From Chitinophagaceae bacterium (GTDB lineage: Bacteria > Bacteroidota > Bacteroidia > Chitinophagales > Chitinophagaceae): 64,000 bases of DNA. Within the stretch, counting starts at the first letter, position 1. Every line of letters begins with the position of its first letter. The notes under the pieces are model-generated. The model saw nothing but the letters and a program-made list of their open reading frames with translations. It had not been told where the DNA came from and searched no databases. The DNA is taken from assembly GCA_017307735.1 (NCBI GenBank), contig JAFKGR010000018.1, positions 62,001 to 126,000 of the forward strand. The letters run 5' to 3'. This document shows, one piece after another, positions 62,126 through 64,000 of the stretch. Made by a program: the position numbers and the translations under genes.

Positions 62126-63028
62126 TTGATAGCAGTAACGATACTTGGAAGCAACAGTGCACTGCCGGCTTATGGCAGACACCAGACATCTCAGATAGTT
62201 CAGACGCGTGACGAATATTTTCTTGTCGATTGCGGGGAAAGTGTTCAGGAACAAATGAACCATTTCAAAATCCGTAAAAGCCGCATTAACCATATCTTTA
62301 TTTCGCATCTTCATGGCGATCATTACTTCGGATTGATCGGGCTGCTGAATACATATGCCTTAAATAAACGACTGACCGAATTGAATGTTTATTCACCCCC
62401 GGGGCTGGAAGAAGTGGTCAGGTTACAAATGAAACTGGCGAATGGAACCTTCACTTATCCCATCCACTTTCATGAAATCCGCGAAGGAGGAATTTTATTG
62501 GAAGATGAAAAAATAAAAGTGACCGCATTTGAAACCAAACACCGGATTGCCTGTTTCGGATTTTTATTTACCGAGAAAAAAGTACCCTACCGGCTCAATA
62601 TCGAACAGGTAAAGAAATATAATATTCCAAAAGAATTTTACAGCCATTTGCATTACGGAGAAGATTATATTACCGAATCCGGACAGAAGATATCCAACCA
62701 TCTCCTGACAACCAAAACCAACCCCCCCAAGTCTTATGCTTACTGTGCAGATACCGTTTATTTTGAAGAAATCTGCGCCTGTATTCAGGGAGCAGATTTG
62801 ATTTATCATGAATCAACCTATCTGCAGGACCTGGAAGACAGGGCACATGCCCGGTATCATTCCACTACAATAGATGCCGCAAACATTGCCCGGAAAGCCA
62901 ACGTCAAACGATTGTTGCTCGGTCATTTTTCAAGCATGTATGAAAATCTGGAACCTTTTAAAAAAGAGGCACAGACAATTTTTGAAAATTCCGATCTGGC
63001 AATTGAGGGGGCAACGTTTATTGCGTGA
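62126..63028 (+). CDS. rnz: Ribonuclease Z
   Basis: Endonuclease that matures the 3' end of tRNAs that lack an encoded CCA (the tRNA-Thr at 14.7 kb is such a case). The TTG at 62126 (MIAVTILGSNSALPAYGRHQ) gives 300 residues and matches the family start; a longer frame from 62072 overlaps the STAS gene and is unlikely. Metal sites: FISHLHGDHYFGLIGLL, DTVYFEE with Asp, HESTYLQDLEDRAHARYHST, and LLGHFSSMYEN. A few residues before HLHGDH fit the family. Confidence 0.93.
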   Translation: MIAVTILGSNSALPAYGRHQTSQIVQTRDEYFLVDCGESVQEQMNHFKIRKSRINHIFISHLHGDHYFGLIGLLNTYALNKRLTELNVYSPPGLEEVVRLQMKLANGTFTYPIHFHEIREGGILLEDEKIKVTAFETKHRIACFGFLFTEKKVPYRLNIEQVKKYNIPKEFYSHLHYGEDYITESGQKISNHLLTTKTNPPKSYAYCADTVYFEEICACIQGADLIYHESTYLQDLEDRAHARYHSTTIDAANIARKANVKRLLLGHFSSMYENLEPFKKEAQTIFENSDLAIEGATFIA

Positions 63029-63096
63029 AATTAAGTTTGAGGGTTCGGGTTTGAAGTTGAAAAACTTAGGTCAATTTTCAAATTCTCCTTTCCTAC

Positions 63097-63996
63097 TCAC
63101 ACCAGTTCAAACACCGTAATCTCGGGTAAAATACCAACCCTGCCGGGGTAACCGATAAATCCGTAACCGGGATTTACATACAATTTCTGATTTCCGTTTT
63201 CATAAAGGCCATCCCACTCTTTGTAAATATATTCCACAGGGCTCCATTTAAAACCCGGGATTTTTACTCCGAATTGCATACCGTGTGTATGGCCGCTTAA
63301 AGTGAGGTCAATATCTGAAAATTCCGGCCTTACCTGTGCATCCCAATGGCTGGGATCGTGGCTCAACAAAATTTTAAATGGATAATTTTCACTACCTGCA
63401 TAAGCTTTTTTCAAATCACCATATTTTGGGAAATGCCCCACATTGCTCCAGTTCTCCACACCAATCAACGGAAATTTATCTCCGTTTCTCAAGAGAATGA
63501 CATTGCGGTTTCGCAACAAATCCCAACCCAATTCGCCTTCAATCTGTGCCAGGTGTTCCAGGTTTTCATCTTTGGTTATTCCGTTTTGAGGCCAGGTAAC
63601 ATAGTCTCCGTAATCATGATTCCCAAAAATTGAATACACACCCATCGGAGCTTTCAGGGTATTGAATACTTCCATGTAATTCTTCATTTCGGTGGCCACA
63701 TCATTGACCAGGTCGCCTGTAAATACTATCAAATCAGCGTGTTGATCCTGAATCATTTTAACTCCTCTCAACACCGCTTTTTTATCGGTAAAACTTCCTG
63801 AATGCACGTCGCTGAACTGAACAATTTTCATTCCTTTCAATCCGGGAGGCAGATTTGGAAAATGCAGTTTTACTTTTTTCAACTGATAATTATATTTATT
63901 GGTATATCCGTAAAAAAGAGACCCCATCAATAATCCGCCGGCCGACAATCCGAGCCAGTTCAGAAATACAGATCTGCTAATTGTGTTATCACTCAT
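63097..63996 (-). CDS. Metallophosphoesterase (YaeI-like), probably cut by the right edge
   Basis: The visible 299 residues hold all calcineurin-like motifs: IVQFSDVHSGSFTDKKAV, IVFTGDLVNDVATEM, SIFGNHDYGDYVTWP, KILLSHDPSHWDAQV and LSGHTHGMQFGVKIPG. A membrane anchor-like stretch lies at 8-30 (FLNWLGLSAGGLLMGSLFYG). Relatives carry about 100 further N-terminal residues with membrane segments, so the ATG at 63994-63996 may be internal and the gene may run past the window. It may act on membrane lipids such as UDP-diacylglucosamine-like substrates, but this is not certain. Confidence 0.88.
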   Translation of the reverse strand: MSDNTISRSVFLNWLGLSAGGLLMGSLFYGYTNKYNYQLKKVKLHFPNLPPGLKGMKIVQFSDVHSGSFTDKKAVLRGVKMIQDQHADLIVFTGDLVNDVATEMKNYMEVFNTLKAPMGVYSIFGNHDYGDYVTWPQNGITKDENLEHLAQIEGELGWDLLRNRNVILLRNGDKFPLIGVENWSNVGHFPKYGDLKKAYAGSENYPFKILLSHDPSHWDAQVRPEFSDIDLTLSGHTHGMQFGVKIPGFKWSPVEYIYKEWDGLYENGNQKLYVNPGYGFIGYPGRVGILPEITVFELV

Positions 63997-64000
63997 GCTC

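Noticed and set aside
1..64000. Insertion sequences, phage genes or integrases
   Set aside because: No transposase, integrase or phage structural motif was found in any of the recognised frames. The rearrangement scars have no adjacent mobile gene.

Overview
This 64 kb window is a chromosomal segment of a Bacteroidota bacterium, most like the Chitinophagia/Sphingobacteriia lineage. The support is a type IX secretion sorting-domain protein, a TonB-dependent receptor of the CarboxypepD_reg/outer-membrane beta-barrel class, a DUF4254 gene coupled to a family-9 glycosyltransferase, several TAnnTTTG-type promoter boxes upstream of genes, and start codons without Shine-Dalgarno sequences. Family names come from recognised motifs and remembered family features; no database search was run.

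Region 1 (1-14.1 kb) is a complete class 1 CRISPR-Cas locus, I-B-like, read entirely from the minus strand apart from the array: cas6, a WYL regulator, a small TPR gene, cas5, a divergent cas8, cas7, cas3, two genes not recognised as cas, cas4, a four-helix-bundle S23-type gene, cas1, cas2 and the end of a CRISPR array (four identical 30-bp repeats) that runs off the left edge. Orientation by the repeat 3' end (ATTAAAAG) makes the visible end the leader-distal end. The S23-type gene sits between cas4 and cas1 and is flanked on both sides by different 10/11-bp tandem repeat arrays.

Region 2 (14.1-27.9 kb) starts with decayed sequence, a tRNA-Thr and a drug efflux MFS gene, and continues as a stress-type island: three tandem universal stress protein genes (one with an in-frame stop), a scar of three truncated genes (DUF6544, histidine kinase, Crp/Fnr), a family X DNA polymerase without PHP domain, a zinc alcohol dehydrogenase, a CDP-alcohol phosphatidyltransferase, a P-loop kinase and APH-like kinase pair, and a 1-Cys-type peroxiredoxin. 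Four Fnr-like sites of the form TGATNACTATCA lie in its intergenic regions, one spaced about 33 bp from a TAnnTTTG box, which suggests Crp/Fnr-type control.

Region 3 (27.9-64 kb) is mostly housekeeping and envelope functions: carA, aroQ, exodeoxyribonuclease III, an APC permease, a dicarboxylate/amino-acid symporter, DedA, DUF4254/GT9, a DUF922 peptidase, the TonB receptor, malate dehydrogenase, acylphosphatase, a T9SS cargo protein, a five-gene minus-strand operon (symporter, O-methyltransferase, glucosaminidase-LysM, hpt, lactonase), LOG and SDR enzymes, GH20 hexosaminidase, OsmC, an NRAMP-Usp fusion divergent from a DtxR/MntR regulator with a DtxR-like operator between them, META lipoprotein, YigZ, 3-hydroxybutyryl-CoA dehydrogenase, ClpC, STAS, RNase Z and a metallophosphoesterase cut by the right edge. 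A promoter- and terminator-bounded stretch at 41.4-41.66 kb without a convincing ORF is a candidate small RNA.
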